A stretch of DNA of 14,100 bases. Source: Nitrospinota bacterium. GTDB taxonomy: Bacteria; Nitrospinota; Nitrospinia; UBA9942. The stretch is from NCBI GenBank assembly GCA_003489165.1, contig DNJG01000073.1, positions 1 through 14,100 on the forward strand, in the 5' to 3' direction. A program made the position numbers and the translations under genes. The notes beneath the pieces were generated by a model. The model saw only the letters and a list, made by a program, of their open reading frames with translations, was not told where the DNA came from and ran no database searches. Shown piece by piece: positions 1 to 7,714 of the stretch. Numbering within the stretch: the first letter of the stretch is position 1; every line of letters begins with the position of its first letter.

Positions 1-1120
1 ATATGGCGACCCAAAATTGGTAACGGAAGAATTATTGCTGATAGTAAGGGAAATCAGAAATTCAGGCATAGATGAAATTTCAGGCGATATTATTGCAGAT
101 GAAAGTTTTTTTGACAGCGAGAGGACAGGTAATGGCTGGAATCTAAGTGATGACAACTCACGGGCATATAATGCAAGGATAGGCGCCCTTTCATTAAACT
201 TTAATACCATTACAGTCTATGTGGACTCGGCTGAAAGCCACAGGGATAAACCAAAGGTAATTACAAACCCGCCTACAAATTTTGTGGAAGTCATAAACAA
301 TGCAGTCACAAACAGAAGAAGGGTTGGGACTACCATTACTGTTGACAGAATTGAAGACGGCGGAGGAGATAAGATTATTGTAAAAGGAGAGGTAACCACA
401 GGAAAGAAGAGAATGCACTATTATCGCAACATATCAAATCCTCCATTATACACAGCAACAGTATTTAAAGAGTTTCTTGAAAGGGAAAGGATTGTTATTA
501 AGGGAAATATCAAGACAGGGATACAACCGGAAGGGATAGAGGAATTGCTCGGCCATGAGTCTGTCCCACTTTCCATTATTGTCCGCGACCTGAATAAGAT
601 AAGTAACAACTTTATAGCAGAGCAGATACTTAAAACAATGGGGGCTGAAATTAAAGGTGCACCGGGGACTACTGAAAAAGGTCTGGAGGTGGTGGAGGAA
701 TATCTCGGTGAGATTGGCATACAAAAGGAGACATATAAAATAGCTGACGGTTCAGGGCTTTCAAGATTCAACCGTCTTACCCCGTCTCAGATTATTAAGG
801 TTCTCGAGTCCATGTATAATGATTTCAGATTTCAGTCTGAGTATATCGCCTCTTTAAGTGTGATGGGTGTTGACGGCTCTCTCAAAGAGAGGATGAATAA
901 CTCGGAATCTCAGGAGATGGTAAGGGGCAAGACAGGGACATTAGACGGTGTGAGTGCCATTTCAGGGTATGCTGCATGTATTAAATGTAATCCTTGTGAA
1001 AATTGCAGTCTAAATAAGGGAGAGATATTTGCATTCTCTATAATAATGAATGACTTTAGATGTAATGCTGGTATGGTATGGGATATACAAAATCAAATCA
1101 TATCTGCATTAACACAATAA
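1..1120 (+). CDS. dacB: D-alanyl-D-alanine carboxypeptidase/endopeptidase, PBP4 (S13) family, 5'-truncated by the window
   Basis: Penicillin-binding protein that trims or cleaves D-Ala cross-links of peptidoglycan outside the cytoplasmic membrane. The reading frame is open from base 2 and begins YGDPKLVTEEL, which matches the GDPxL-TxE-L segment of S13 enzymes, so the signal peptide and the SxxK catalytic motif lie upstream of the window. Visible motifs are the second active-site motif SNN (bases 602-610, in the context NKISNNFIAEQ) and the third, KTG (929-937, VRGKTGTLDGVS). The region between them fits the PBP4 inserted domains. Oddity: just after KTG there is a CX2CX2CX2C cluster (977-1006, ACIKCNPCENC) in what should be a short beta-hairpin. 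recJ starts 4 nt after the stop, so the genes are probably co-transcribed. The family call is firm. Carboxypeptidase versus endopeptidase activity cannot be told from sequence. Confidence 0.9.
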   Translation, partial: YGDPKLVTEELLLIVREIRNSGIDEISGDIIADESFFDSERTGNGWNLSDDNSRAYNARIGALSLNFNTITVYVDSAESHRDKPKVITNPPTNFVEVINNAVTNRRRVGTTITVDRIEDGGGDKIIVKGEVTTGKKRMHYYRNISNPPLYTATVFKEFLERERIVIKGNIKTGIQPEGIEELLGHESVPLSIIVRDLNKISNNFIAEQILKTMGAEIKGAPGTTEKGLEVVEEYLGEIGIQKETYKIADGSGLSRFNRLTPSQIIKVLESMYNDFRFQSEYIASLSVMGVDGSLKERMNNSESQEMVRGKTGTLDGVSAISGYAACIKCNPCENCSLNKGEIFAFSIIMNDFRCNAGMVWDIQNQIISALTQ

Positions 1121-1124
1121 GTTT

Positions 1125-2861
1125 ATGAACTTGATAAAGAACAGGTGGAATTTTATTACGCCTAATTTGGAATTGCAGAAGTCTTTTTCAAAAGGACTCG
1201 GCATCTCTCCTATCACAGCACAGCTTCTCATCAACAGAGGTATTGATAATCTTGACGGTGCAAATAATTTTATTAATTCCACACTAAACAGCTTCCATGA
1301 CCCATATCAAATGAAGGATATGGATAAGGCTGTCCAAAGGATCATCCATTCTATAAAATCAAAGGAAAAAATATTTATATATGGTGATTATGATGTTGAC
1401 GGCATTACTGCTACATCTCTTTTAATACTATTTTTCAGGGAGATGAATGTGGATGCCTCTTATTATATCCCTAAAAGGGCAGGGGAGGGTTATGGGCTTA
1501 ACTTAAATGCTATAAGCTGGATAAAAGAGCAGGGGGGAAAGCTGATTATAACTGTTGACTGCGGAATAACAGCAGTTAAAGAGGGAAAGGCATTAAAAGA
1601 GATGGGGCTTGATTTGATTATTACCGACCATCATCAGCTGTCAGGCAATCTGCCTGAGGCAGTTGCTATTCTTCACCCCGGGCAGGAGGATTGCAAATAC
1701 CCCTTTAAATCACTGGCTGGTGTTGGGATAGTATTTAAACTTATCAAATCTCTCCGCAGTGCTTTTAAGAAAATGGGGATGCCTCAGGAAAAAATTCCAA
1801 ATCTCAAGCAACACCTTGACTTGGTTTCACTCGGGACAATAGCGGATATAGCACCTCTGCTGGGAGAAAATCATATAATTGCAAAATACGGACTGAAGGA
1901 AATCGGCAAAACAAGCAAGGCAGGATTAAAGGCATTGAAGACCATCGTAGGTATAAATGGGAGAGATATTACTGTAACGGATGTAGGATTTCTCATTGGG
2001 CCAAGAATTAATGCGGCAGGAAGGCTTGGAGCTGCGGATGCTGCTGTTAGACTTTTAACTACAAACAATGAGGATGAGGCTTTTGAGATAGCAAGACATC
2101 TGGATTCTGAGAATAGAAAGAGACAGCTTATACAGAATGATATTCTAAGAGAGGTCAGGGCTATGATTGAGAGTCAGTGCCATGCGGAAAATAACAGGGC
2201 AATTATCTTCTCATCTTCAAATTGGCATCTTGGCGTTATAGGCATTGTGGCATCGAAGATTGTAGAGGAATACAATAAACCGACAATTTTAATATCAGTC
2301 GATGGGGAATATGGCAAAGGTTCGGCAAGAGGAATTCCATCTTTTCATTTGTATGAGAGCTTACAGAAGTGTGAGGATTTTCTTGTTGATTTTGGCGGAC
2401 ATAAATATGCGGCAGGACTGACCATAAAAAGCGAGATGATAGATAAGTTTAAGGATTATTTTCAGACGGTAGCAACAGAGGTCTTAAATAAAGATGACTG
2501 TATTTCCCAGATTGACATAGATGCAAGCATTGAATTGGCAGAATTAGATTATTCTTTAACGAAGGAGATAAACAGGATAGGTCCATTTGGGCAGTCAAAT
2601 CCACCGCCTCTGTTTTGCTCAAGAAGCGTTGAAATTGCGGGGGAGCCAGTAGTTATCGGAAAAAATAATGGACACATAAGAATGGATGTGGATGATGGTT
2701 CGGAGATAATGGAGGCAATAGGTTTCAATTTCTCCTACCTGATTAATGAGATAAATTCTGATGACAGTTATGATATTGTTTATACGCCAATAATAAATAG
2801 ATGGAAAGGAAATGAGAGGGTTCAACTAAAATTGGTGGATATAAGAAAAGCGGATATATGA
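1125..2861 (+). CDS. recJ: Single-stranded-DNA-specific exonuclease RecJ
   Basis: Cytoplasmic 5'-to-3' ssDNA exonuclease of the DHH phosphoesterase superfamily, acting in RecF-type recombination, mismatch repair and base-excision repair. The 578-aa length is normal. DHH-domain metal-binding motifs are present in order: GDYDVDG (residues 87-93), a VDCGI segment (144-148), DHH (168-170) and GTIAD (237-241). GPRINAAGRL (292-301) follows. The C-terminal DHHA1 part has GVIGIVASKI (from about 370), GKGSARG (398-404) and FGGHKYAAG (423-431). All expected acidic and histidine residues appear intact. The ATG lies 4 nt after the dacB stop with no clear Shine-Dalgarno sequence, suggesting translational coupling. 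Its TGA overlaps the next gene's ATG (ATGA, 2858-2861). Confidence 0.97.
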   Translation: MNLIKNRWNFITPNLELQKSFSKGLGISPITAQLLINRGIDNLDGANNFINSTLNSFHDPYQMKDMDKAVQRIIHSIKSKEKIFIYGDYDVDGITATSLLILFFREMNVDASYYIPKRAGEGYGLNLNAISWIKEQGGKLIITVDCGITAVKEGKALKEMGLDLIITDHHQLSGNLPEAVAILHPGQEDCKYPFKSLAGVGIVFKLIKSLRSAFKKMGMPQEKIPNLKQHLDLVSLGTIADIAPLLGENHIIAKYGLKEIGKTSKAGLKALKTIVGINGRDITVTDVGFLIGPRINAAGRLGAADAAVRLLTTNNEDEAFEIARHLDSENRKRQLIQNDILREVRAMIESQCHAENNRAIIFSSSNWHLGVIGIVASKIVEEYNKPTILISVDGEYGKGSARGIPSFHLYESLQKCEDFLVDFGGHKYAAGLTIKSEMIDKFKDYFQTVATEVLNKDDCISQIDIDASIELAELDYSLTKEINRIGPFGQSNPPPLFCSRSVEIAGEPVVIGKNNGHIRMDVDDGSEIMEAIGFNFSYLINEINSDDSYDIVYTPIINRWKGNERVQLKLVDIRKADI

Positions 2862-4237
2862 AATATGATGTAATAATTGTTGGTGCTGGACCATCTGGAA
2901 TCTTTGCGGCATTAGAACTAATCAAGAAGAATAGAATAAAAATTCTTTTATTGGAAAAAGGGAGGGGGCTGAAGGAGAGAATAGAATTAATTCAGAAGTC
3001 AGAAGTCAGAAGTCAGAAGTCAGAGGTATCTCCAACAATATCAGGGTGGGGAGGTGCAGGGGCATTTAGTGACGGGAAGCTGAATCTATCAGGTGAAGTT
3101 GGAGGATTCCTAAACAATTATTTAAGTGAAAATGATTTGGCAGATTTAATTGATTATGTTGATAAATGTTATGTGCAGCATGGCGCCCCTAAAAAAATCT
3201 ATGGGGATGATAATACAATTGAGATTGAAAAACTTAAGTCAAAGGCATCTCAGAATAATCTTAAGCTCATACCTACAAGGATAAGACATATTGGAACAGA
3301 CAGATGCCCTGAGGTCCTGCAAAAATTAAAAAATAGTCTTGAAGGCCGGATAGATATACAATTTAACAAAAGGGTAGAATCTATTATTTTAGACGGTTCA
3401 AAGGCAAATGGAGTTAGAACAGACGACGGCGAAGAATTTCTATCAGATTTTGTTGTATTGTCACCCGGGAGGGGAGGGGCAGAATGGCTTGAGAGGGAGT
3501 ATCGCAGACTCGGACTGACCCCACTGACAAACCCTGTTGATATAGGGGTTAGAGTGGAATTACCAGCGTCAACTTTATCTTTTGTAACAGATATAATTTA
3601 TGAACCAAAACTCATTTACTACTCAAAACAATTTGATGACCAGATAAGAACATTCTGTGTGAATCCTTATGGAGAGGTATTTCAGGAATCTGCTGAGGAA
3701 ATATTTACAGTAAATGGGCACAGCTATACTAATAAGAGGAGTGAAAATACAAATTTTGCCCTCCTTGTAAGCACATTGTTTACAAAGCCGTTTAATGAGC
3801 CAATATCTTATGGCAAATATATAGCAAGGCTGGCAAATTTCCTGGGTGAAGGGGTTATTGTCCAGCGTCTCGGCGATCTCATAAAGGGCAGGAGGTCAAC
3901 ACCTGAGAGGATAGAGAAGGGGATAACAGTCCCAACCCTTAAAACTGCTACACCCGGAGATCTTAGTTTTGTCCTGCCATACAGATTTTTGGCAAATATT
4001 CTTGAGATGCTGGAGTCAATGGATAGATTTGCACCGGGGGTTTGTTCTGAGCATACACTTCTTTACGGTATAGAGGTAAAATTTTATTCCCTTAAGTTGA
4101 AATTGACAAGGTCTCTTGAGACTGAGATACCTAATCTCTTTGCCATTGGCGACGGCGCCGGGGTCAGCAGGGGATTGATTCAGGCATCTGTATCAGGTAT
4201 TATAGCAGCAAGAGAGATTTTAAAGAGATTAAATTGA
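2858..4237 (+). CDS. Uncharacterised FAD-dependent dehydrogenase (COG2509-like)
   Basis: Predicted cytoplasmic flavoprotein of unknown substrate, 459 aa. The N-terminus carries a Rossmann FAD-binding motif, VIIVGAGPSGIFAA (residues 6-19), with an acidic-ended second strand (LLLEKG, 30-35). GWGGAGAFSDGKLNLS (63-78) is the signature segment of COG2509 proteins. The C-terminal FAD motif is AIGDGAGVSRG (429-439), followed by a helix that closes the fold. Residues 46-57 (QKSEVRSQKSEV) are encoded by a perfect 4-copy heptamer array, AGAAGTC, just before the GWGGAG signature. From memory, relatives carry a cysteine-rich stretch there; this protein has no cysteine in that part. The start overlaps the recJ stop by 4 nt, so it belongs to the dacB-recJ transcription unit. 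The family call is good, but the biochemical role is unknown. It is not thioredoxin reductase, since no CxxC motif is visible. Confidence 0.85.
   Translation: MKYDVIIVGAGPSGIFAALELIKKNRIKILLLEKGRGLKERIELIQKSEVRSQKSEVSPTISGWGGAGAFSDGKLNLSGEVGGFLNNYLSENDLADLIDYVDKCYVQHGAPKKIYGDDNTIEIEKLKSKASQNNLKLIPTRIRHIGTDRCPEVLQKLKNSLEGRIDIQFNKRVESIILDGSKANGVRTDDGEEFLSDFVVLSPGRGGAEWLEREYRRLGLTPLTNPVDIGVRVELPASTLSFVTDIIYEPKLIYYSKQFDDQIRTFCVNPYGEVFQESAEEIFTVNGHSYTNKRSENTNFALLVSTLFTKPFNEPISYGKYIARLANFLGEGVIVQRLGDLIKGRRSTPERIEKGITVPTLKTATPGDLSFVLPYRFLANILEMLESMDRFAPGVCSEHTLLYGIEVKFYSLKLKLTRSLETEIPNLFAIGDGAGVSRGLIQASVSGIIAAREILKRLN
2992..3025 (+). repeat. In-frame tandem heptamer array AGAAGTC x4 inside the FAD-dehydrogenase gene
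   Basis: Four perfect copies of AGAAGTC (2994-3000, 3001-3007, 3008-3014, 3015-3021), with a partial unit on each side. The unit is not a multiple of three, so gain or loss of one copy would shift the reading frame; only changes of three units keep it. The heptamer period matches the arrays at 4244-4298. Confidence 0.95.
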
Positions 4238-4242
4238 CCAGC

Positions 4243-4298
4243 AAAAGCTCAAGGCTCAAAGCTCAAAGTAGCTTTCAGCTTTCAGCTTTTAGCTTTAT
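4243..4298. repeat. Inverted arrays of heptamers between the FAD-dehydrogenase gene and pcm
   Basis: The left arm has three heptamers (AAAGCTC, AAGGCTC, AAAGCTC at 4244-4264, then AAAG). The right arm has four (GCTTTCA, GCTTTCA, GCTTTTA, GCTTTAT at 4271-4298). The right unit is nearly the reverse complement of the left, so the transcript can fold into a long imperfect hairpin with almost no loop. It fills essentially the whole 64-bp gap and ends just before the pcm ATG at 4302, leaving no room for a normal Shine-Dalgarno sequence. There is no clean T-run after the stem, so it is not an obvious terminator. Confidence 0.88.
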
Positions 4299-4301
4299 TA
4301 A

Positions 4302-4943
4302 ATGGATTATGAGAGTGAAAGGAAGATAATGGTAGCAGAACAGCTTATTGTCAGGGGAATTAAGGACAGGAGAGTTCTTGATGCAATGGGAAAGGTTCCA
4401 AGACACCTCTTTGTAGAAGAGGCTTTAAGAAGCAGGGCTTATGGAGATTATCCGCTTCCGATAGGCGAGAAGCAGACTATCTCTCAGCCTTATATGGTAG
4501 CCCTGATGACAGAGAGTCTGGAGCTGAAGGGAAATGAAAAAGTTCTTGAAATAGGAACAGGGTCAGGCTATCAATCAGCAGTCCTTGCAGAATTATGTGA
4601 CAAGGTCTATTCCGTTGAGAGGATTAAATCCCTTGCAGTAAGAGCGAGGAAGCAGCTTGACCTCTTAGGCTATATGAATGTAGCCATAAAGATATTTGAC
4701 GGCACATACGGATGGCTTGAACATGCCCCTTATGATGCAATAATTGTAACTGCAGGCGCCCCTGACATCCCAAAAATTATTGTTGACCAGCTATCAGCAG
4801 GAGGAAGAATGGTGATACCTATAGGTGACGAATTTTCCCAGACACTTGTAAAAGTAGAAAAGAAAAAGTATGGAATAACAACAACAAATATCTGCGGCTG
4901 TGTCTTTGTAAAATTGGTTGGCAACCACGGGTGGAAAGAATAA
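4302..4943 (+). CDS. pcm: Protein-L-isoaspartate O-methyltransferase
   Basis: SAM-dependent methyltransferase that recognises isoaspartyl residues in damaged proteins and starts their repair; cytoplasmic. The 213-aa length is typical. Family motifs are RxxMVAEQLIVRGI near the start, VPRHLFV (residues 32-38), the PCMT signature QTISQPYMVA (58-67), the SAM-binding motif VLEIGTGSGYQ (81-91), and DAIIVTAGAPDIP later on. The start is uncertain. The ATG at 4302 directly follows the heptamer hairpin and has no Shine-Dalgarno sequence. An in-frame ATG at 4329 (Met10) has AAGGAAG close upstream (3-nt spacing) and would still keep the family core. The gene faces tlyA, with 26 bp between the stops and no evident terminator hairpin there. 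Confidence 0.96.
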   Translation: MDYESERKIMVAEQLIVRGIKDRRVLDAMGKVPRHLFVEEALRSRAYGDYPLPIGEKQTISQPYMVALMTESLELKGNEKVLEIGTGSGYQSAVLAELCDKVYSVERIKSLAVRARKQLDLLGYMNVAIKIFDGTYGWLEHAPYDAIIVTAGAPDIPKIIVDQLSAGGRMVIPIGDEFSQTLVKVEKKKYGITTTNICGCVFVKLVGNHGWKE

Positions 4944-4969
4944 AAATCTAAAAAACATAAAAAATCAGC

Positions 4970-5701
4970 TTATCTCACTATATATATAAGAAACTCTACA
5001 TTCCCCTTTTGTCCGGTAATTGGTGATTTTGTTATATTTAAAACCTTAATGCCCAAATCAATTGCAAATGATTTTATCTCAGAAATTACCTTCTCATGTT
5101 TCCCTTTTTCCCTTATTATTCCGCCTTTTCCAACTTCGCCCTTTCCGACTTCAAATTGTGGTTTTATGAGTGCAATTATTTCACCAGTTTCTTTAAGCAG
5201 TTTTTTAACAATCGGAAGGACTAATTTTAGGGATATGAAGGAGACATCTATAGTAACTATATCGGCAGGCTCTCCAATGTCATCGGGCTTTATATATCTG
5301 ATATTTTTTCTTTCTACAGCTACCACTCGCGGGTCATTTCTCAGTTTCCATGCAAGTTGTCCATAACCAACATCTATTGCATATACCTTTTTTGCTCCAT
5401 ATTGAAGGAGACAGTCTGTAAACCCGCCTGTTGATGCGCCGACATCTATTGCAACCTTATCTTTAACATTAATATTAAATTCCTTTATTGCCTTTTCAAG
5501 TTTTAAGCCGCCGCGGCTGACAAAGGGTATATCTTTGCCTGTAAGTTCTATTTCTGCATCTTCATCTATTAATGTGCCAGCCTTATTGACAGGACTACCA
5601 TTGACTCTTACATCTCCTGATAGTATAAGAGCCTTTGCCCTCTCACGGCTCTGAATTATACCTCTCTCTACAAGGAGATTATCCAACCGCCTTTTTGGCA
5701 T
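4970..5701 (-). CDS. tlyA: TlyA-family rRNA 2'-O-methyltransferase (S4 domain plus FtsJ-like domain)
   Basis: Predicted SAM-dependent ribose methyltransferase acting on rRNA; in TlyA of mycobacteria and relatives the targets are cytidines of 16S and 23S rRNA. 243 aa. The N-terminal S4 RNA-binding domain covers about residues 3-60 (RLDNLLVERG, then GDVRVNG). The Rossmann methyltransferase domain follows with AIDVGASTGGFTDC (84-97). The K-D-K-E catalytic tetrad can be placed at K67 (SRGGLKL), D152 (IDVSFISLK), K180 (LIKPQFEVGK) and E236 (KGNVEF). The ATG lies 23 nt inside the 3' end of dxs, with no Shine-Dalgarno sequence, so translation is probably coupled to dxs. This is the last gene of the - strand cluster. 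Old annotations often call it hemolysin A, which is misleading. Confidence 0.93.
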   Translation of the reverse strand: MPKRRLDNLLVERGIIQSRERAKALILSGDVRVNGSPVNKAGTLIDEDAEIELTGKDIPFVSRGGLKLEKAIKEFNINVKDKVAIDVGASTGGFTDCLLQYGAKKVYAIDVGYGQLAWKLRNDPRVVAVERKNIRYIKPDDIGEPADIVTIDVSFISLKLVLPIVKKLLKETGEIIALIKPQFEVGKGEVGKGGIIREKGKHEKVISEIKSFAIDLGIKVLNITKSPITGQKGNVEFLIYIVR

Positions 5702-7607
5702 TGTTTATAAATTTTAATTGTTTTTGAAAGCTGTGTTTTAAAAGGAATTCTGATATTGCTGAGGCAATTGCTGATGGGGTTAGATGATATTTCTCTCTTA
5801 TGATGGATTGTGAACCATGCTCAATAAATTTATCTGGCAGACCAATTCTCTTTACTTTTATATTATTGAGTTCTTCTTCTTCGAGGGCTTCCAATACTGC
5901 ACTTCCGAAACCACCCTGAAGGACATTTTCTTCAACAGTAACAATAAAACCTGTCTTTTTACAGAAATCCTTTATCATAGCTCTGTCAATTGGCTTAACA
6001 AATCTCATATTTACAACTGCGGCATCAATCCCTTTACCTGATAGAATATTTGATGCCTCAATTGAGGGATATACCGTATTTCCTATTGTCAGTATAACTG
6101 CATCATTACCATCTTTTATGATTTCAGCACGGCCTATTTCTATTGTCTTAATATCCTTATCAAATTTAACCCCTTCTCCGCTTCCTCTCGGATATCTCAC
6201 AGCCGAAGGGCCATTATATTCAATTGCAGTTTTAATCATGTGTTGAAGCTCGTTTTCATCCTTTGGAGCCATTAGCACCATATTTGGCAGTGAGCGCAGG
6301 TATGATAAATCAAATAAACCCTGATGGGTTGGTCCATCCTCACCGACTATGCCCGCTCTGTCAATGGCAAATGTAACAGGGAGATTGGGAAGGCATACAT
6401 CGTGAAGCACCTGGTCGTAAGCCCTTTGGAGGAATGTGGAATATATTGCCACAACAGGCTTAAATCCCTTTAATGACAGCCCTGCCGCAAATGTAATCGC
6501 ATGTTGTTCAGCAATGCCGACATCGTAAAATCTGTCGCTGAACTGTTCTGCAAAACTGTCAAGTCCTGTCCCGTCTGCCATAGCCGCTGTAATTGCAATG
6601 ATTTTTTTGTCTGTTTTTGCAAGGGAGATAAGGGTTTTACTGAAGACCTCTGTATATGACGGGGGAGCCTTCTTCCTTTTAAAACTCCCTGTTGTGACAT
6701 CAAAAGGTGATGCACCGTGGAATGAATCCGCCTCATTTTCTGCCGGTTTATATCCCTTCCCTTTTGTCGTAACAATATGAACTAATATAGGTCCCTTCAA
6801 TTTTTTTACACTCTCAAATGTGTCTAGAAGATGATTTATATTATGACCGTCTATAGGGCCTACATACTTAAAACCGAGGTCTTCAAAAAATCTGCCGGGG
6901 ACAAATATACCCTTAACAGCCTCCTCAACCCTGTGGGCAAGTTTAGCCATTTGTCCACCAATGCCAGGGATGGTTTTTAAAAGGTATTCAACTTCCCCCT
7001 TCATCTTATTATATAACTGGCCGGTTATTATTTTATTCAAATGGGCTGAGATAGCCCCTACATTCGGAGAGATTGACATCTTGTTGTCATTTAAAACCAC
7101 AATAAGGTTGCTGTTCAATGCACCAGCATTATTCAAACCTTCCAATGCAAGGCCGGAAGTCATTGAACCATCCCCTATAACTGCTATGACTGAATTGTTT
7201 CCATTATTTTTATCCCTTGCCTTTGCAAATGCAAGTGCAATAGATATAGATGTTCCGCTGTGTCCTGTATCTGCCGCATCATAAACACTCTCTTCCCTTC
7301 TTGGAAAGCCGCTTATCCCTTCGTATTGACGAAGGGAAGAAAATTTATCTTTTCTTCCTGTAATCAGTTTGTGTGTATAGCACTGATGACCTACATCCCA
7401 GATTATTAAATCTTCAGGAGTATTAAAGATATAGTGCAGGGCTATTGTAAGGTCAACAACACCGAGGTTGGATGCGAGATGTCCGCCGGTTTTAGAAACG
7501 GCATCTACAATAAATTCCCGTATCTCCTTTGAGAGTTTCGGGAGATTTTGCCTTTCAATCTTTTTTAAATCTACAGGGCTGTTTATAGTGTCTAAAAAAT
7601 TGCTCAT
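5679..7607 (-). CDS. dxs: 1-deoxy-D-xylulose-5-phosphate synthase
   Basis: Thiamine-diphosphate enzyme that condenses pyruvate with glyceraldehyde-3-phosphate, the first step of the MEP isoprenoid pathway; cytoplasmic dimer. With the ATG at 7607 it is 642 aa, normal for the family, and begins MSNFLDTINSPVDLKKI as expected. Motifs: GGHLASNLG (41-49), ThDP-binding GDGSMTSG (145-152) ending in LNDNKMSIS about 28 residues later, GPIDGHN, the catalytic-Glu segment VGIAEQHA in the central transketolase domain, and DRAGIVGEDGPTHQG. A GTG at 7622 would add five residues (MTKII), but it lies inside a repeat (TCTGTGAC), so I prefer the ATG. Neither start has a clear Shine-Dalgarno sequence. ispA lies upstream and tlyA overlaps the 3' end, giving the conserved ispA-dxs-tlyA order. 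Confidence 0.97.
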   Translation of the reverse strand: MSNFLDTINSPVDLKKIERQNLPKLSKEIREFIVDAVSKTGGHLASNLGVVDLTIALHYIFNTPEDLIIWDVGHQCYTHKLITGRKDKFSSLRQYEGISGFPRREESVYDAADTGHSGTSISIALAFAKARDKNNGNNSVIAVIGDGSMTSGLALEGLNNAGALNSNLIVVLNDNKMSISPNVGAISAHLNKIITGQLYNKMKGEVEYLLKTIPGIGGQMAKLAHRVEEAVKGIFVPGRFFEDLGFKYVGPIDGHNINHLLDTFESVKKLKGPILVHIVTTKGKGYKPAENEADSFHGASPFDVTTGSFKRKKAPPSYTEVFSKTLISLAKTDKKIIAITAAMADGTGLDSFAEQFSDRFYDVGIAEQHAITFAAGLSLKGFKPVVAIYSTFLQRAYDQVLHDVCLPNLPVTFAIDRAGIVGEDGPTHQGLFDLSYLRSLPNMVLMAPKDENELQHMIKTAIEYNGPSAVRYPRGSGEGVKFDKDIKTIEIGRAEIIKDGNDAVILTIGNTVYPSIEASNILSGKGIDAAVVNMRFVKPIDRAMIKDFCKKTGFIVTVEENVLQGGFGSAVLEALEEEELNNIKVKRIGLPDKFIEHGSQSIIREKYHLTPSAIASAISEFLLKHSFQKQLKFINNAKKAVG

Positions 7608-7619
7608 AATTATTTTTGT

Positions 7620-7699
7620 CACAGACTTTCACTGACTAATTTAAAAGGTTCAAACGGTTTAAGCAGTTTAAACGGCTTAAACGGTTTTAAAAGTCTGTG
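7620..7699. repeat. Inverted repeat enclosing a 5-copy nonamer array between ispA and dxs
   Basis: The outer arms are a perfect 10-bp inverted repeat, CACAGACTTT (7620-7629) and AAAGTCTGTG (7690-7699). Inside are five tandem nonamers: GGTTCAAAC, GGTTTAAGC, AGTTTAAAC, GGCTTAAAC and GGTTTTAAA (7647-7691). Their consensus contains the palindrome GTTTAAAC, so each unit is itself nearly self-complementary. The array fills the ispA-dxs gap. No promoter or terminator is recognisable inside it. Confidence 0.88.
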
Positions 7700-7714
7700 T
7701 AAATCTGTGGCTAA

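Noticed and set aside
4944..4969. Bidirectional terminator between pcm and tlyA
   Set aside because: The 26-bp gap is A-rich but has no stem-forming inverted repeat.
6961..7284. Open frame of about 107 codons on the + strand inside dxs
   Set aside because: It is antisense to strongly conserved Dxs motifs and resembles no known protein; it reflects codon composition of the real gene. The same applies to other long antisense frames over recJ, ispA, dinB and xseA.
7647..7691. Possible CRISPR array
   Set aside because: The units are 9 bp, directly adjacent and degenerate, with no spacers and no cas genes nearby. The same holds for the other arrays.
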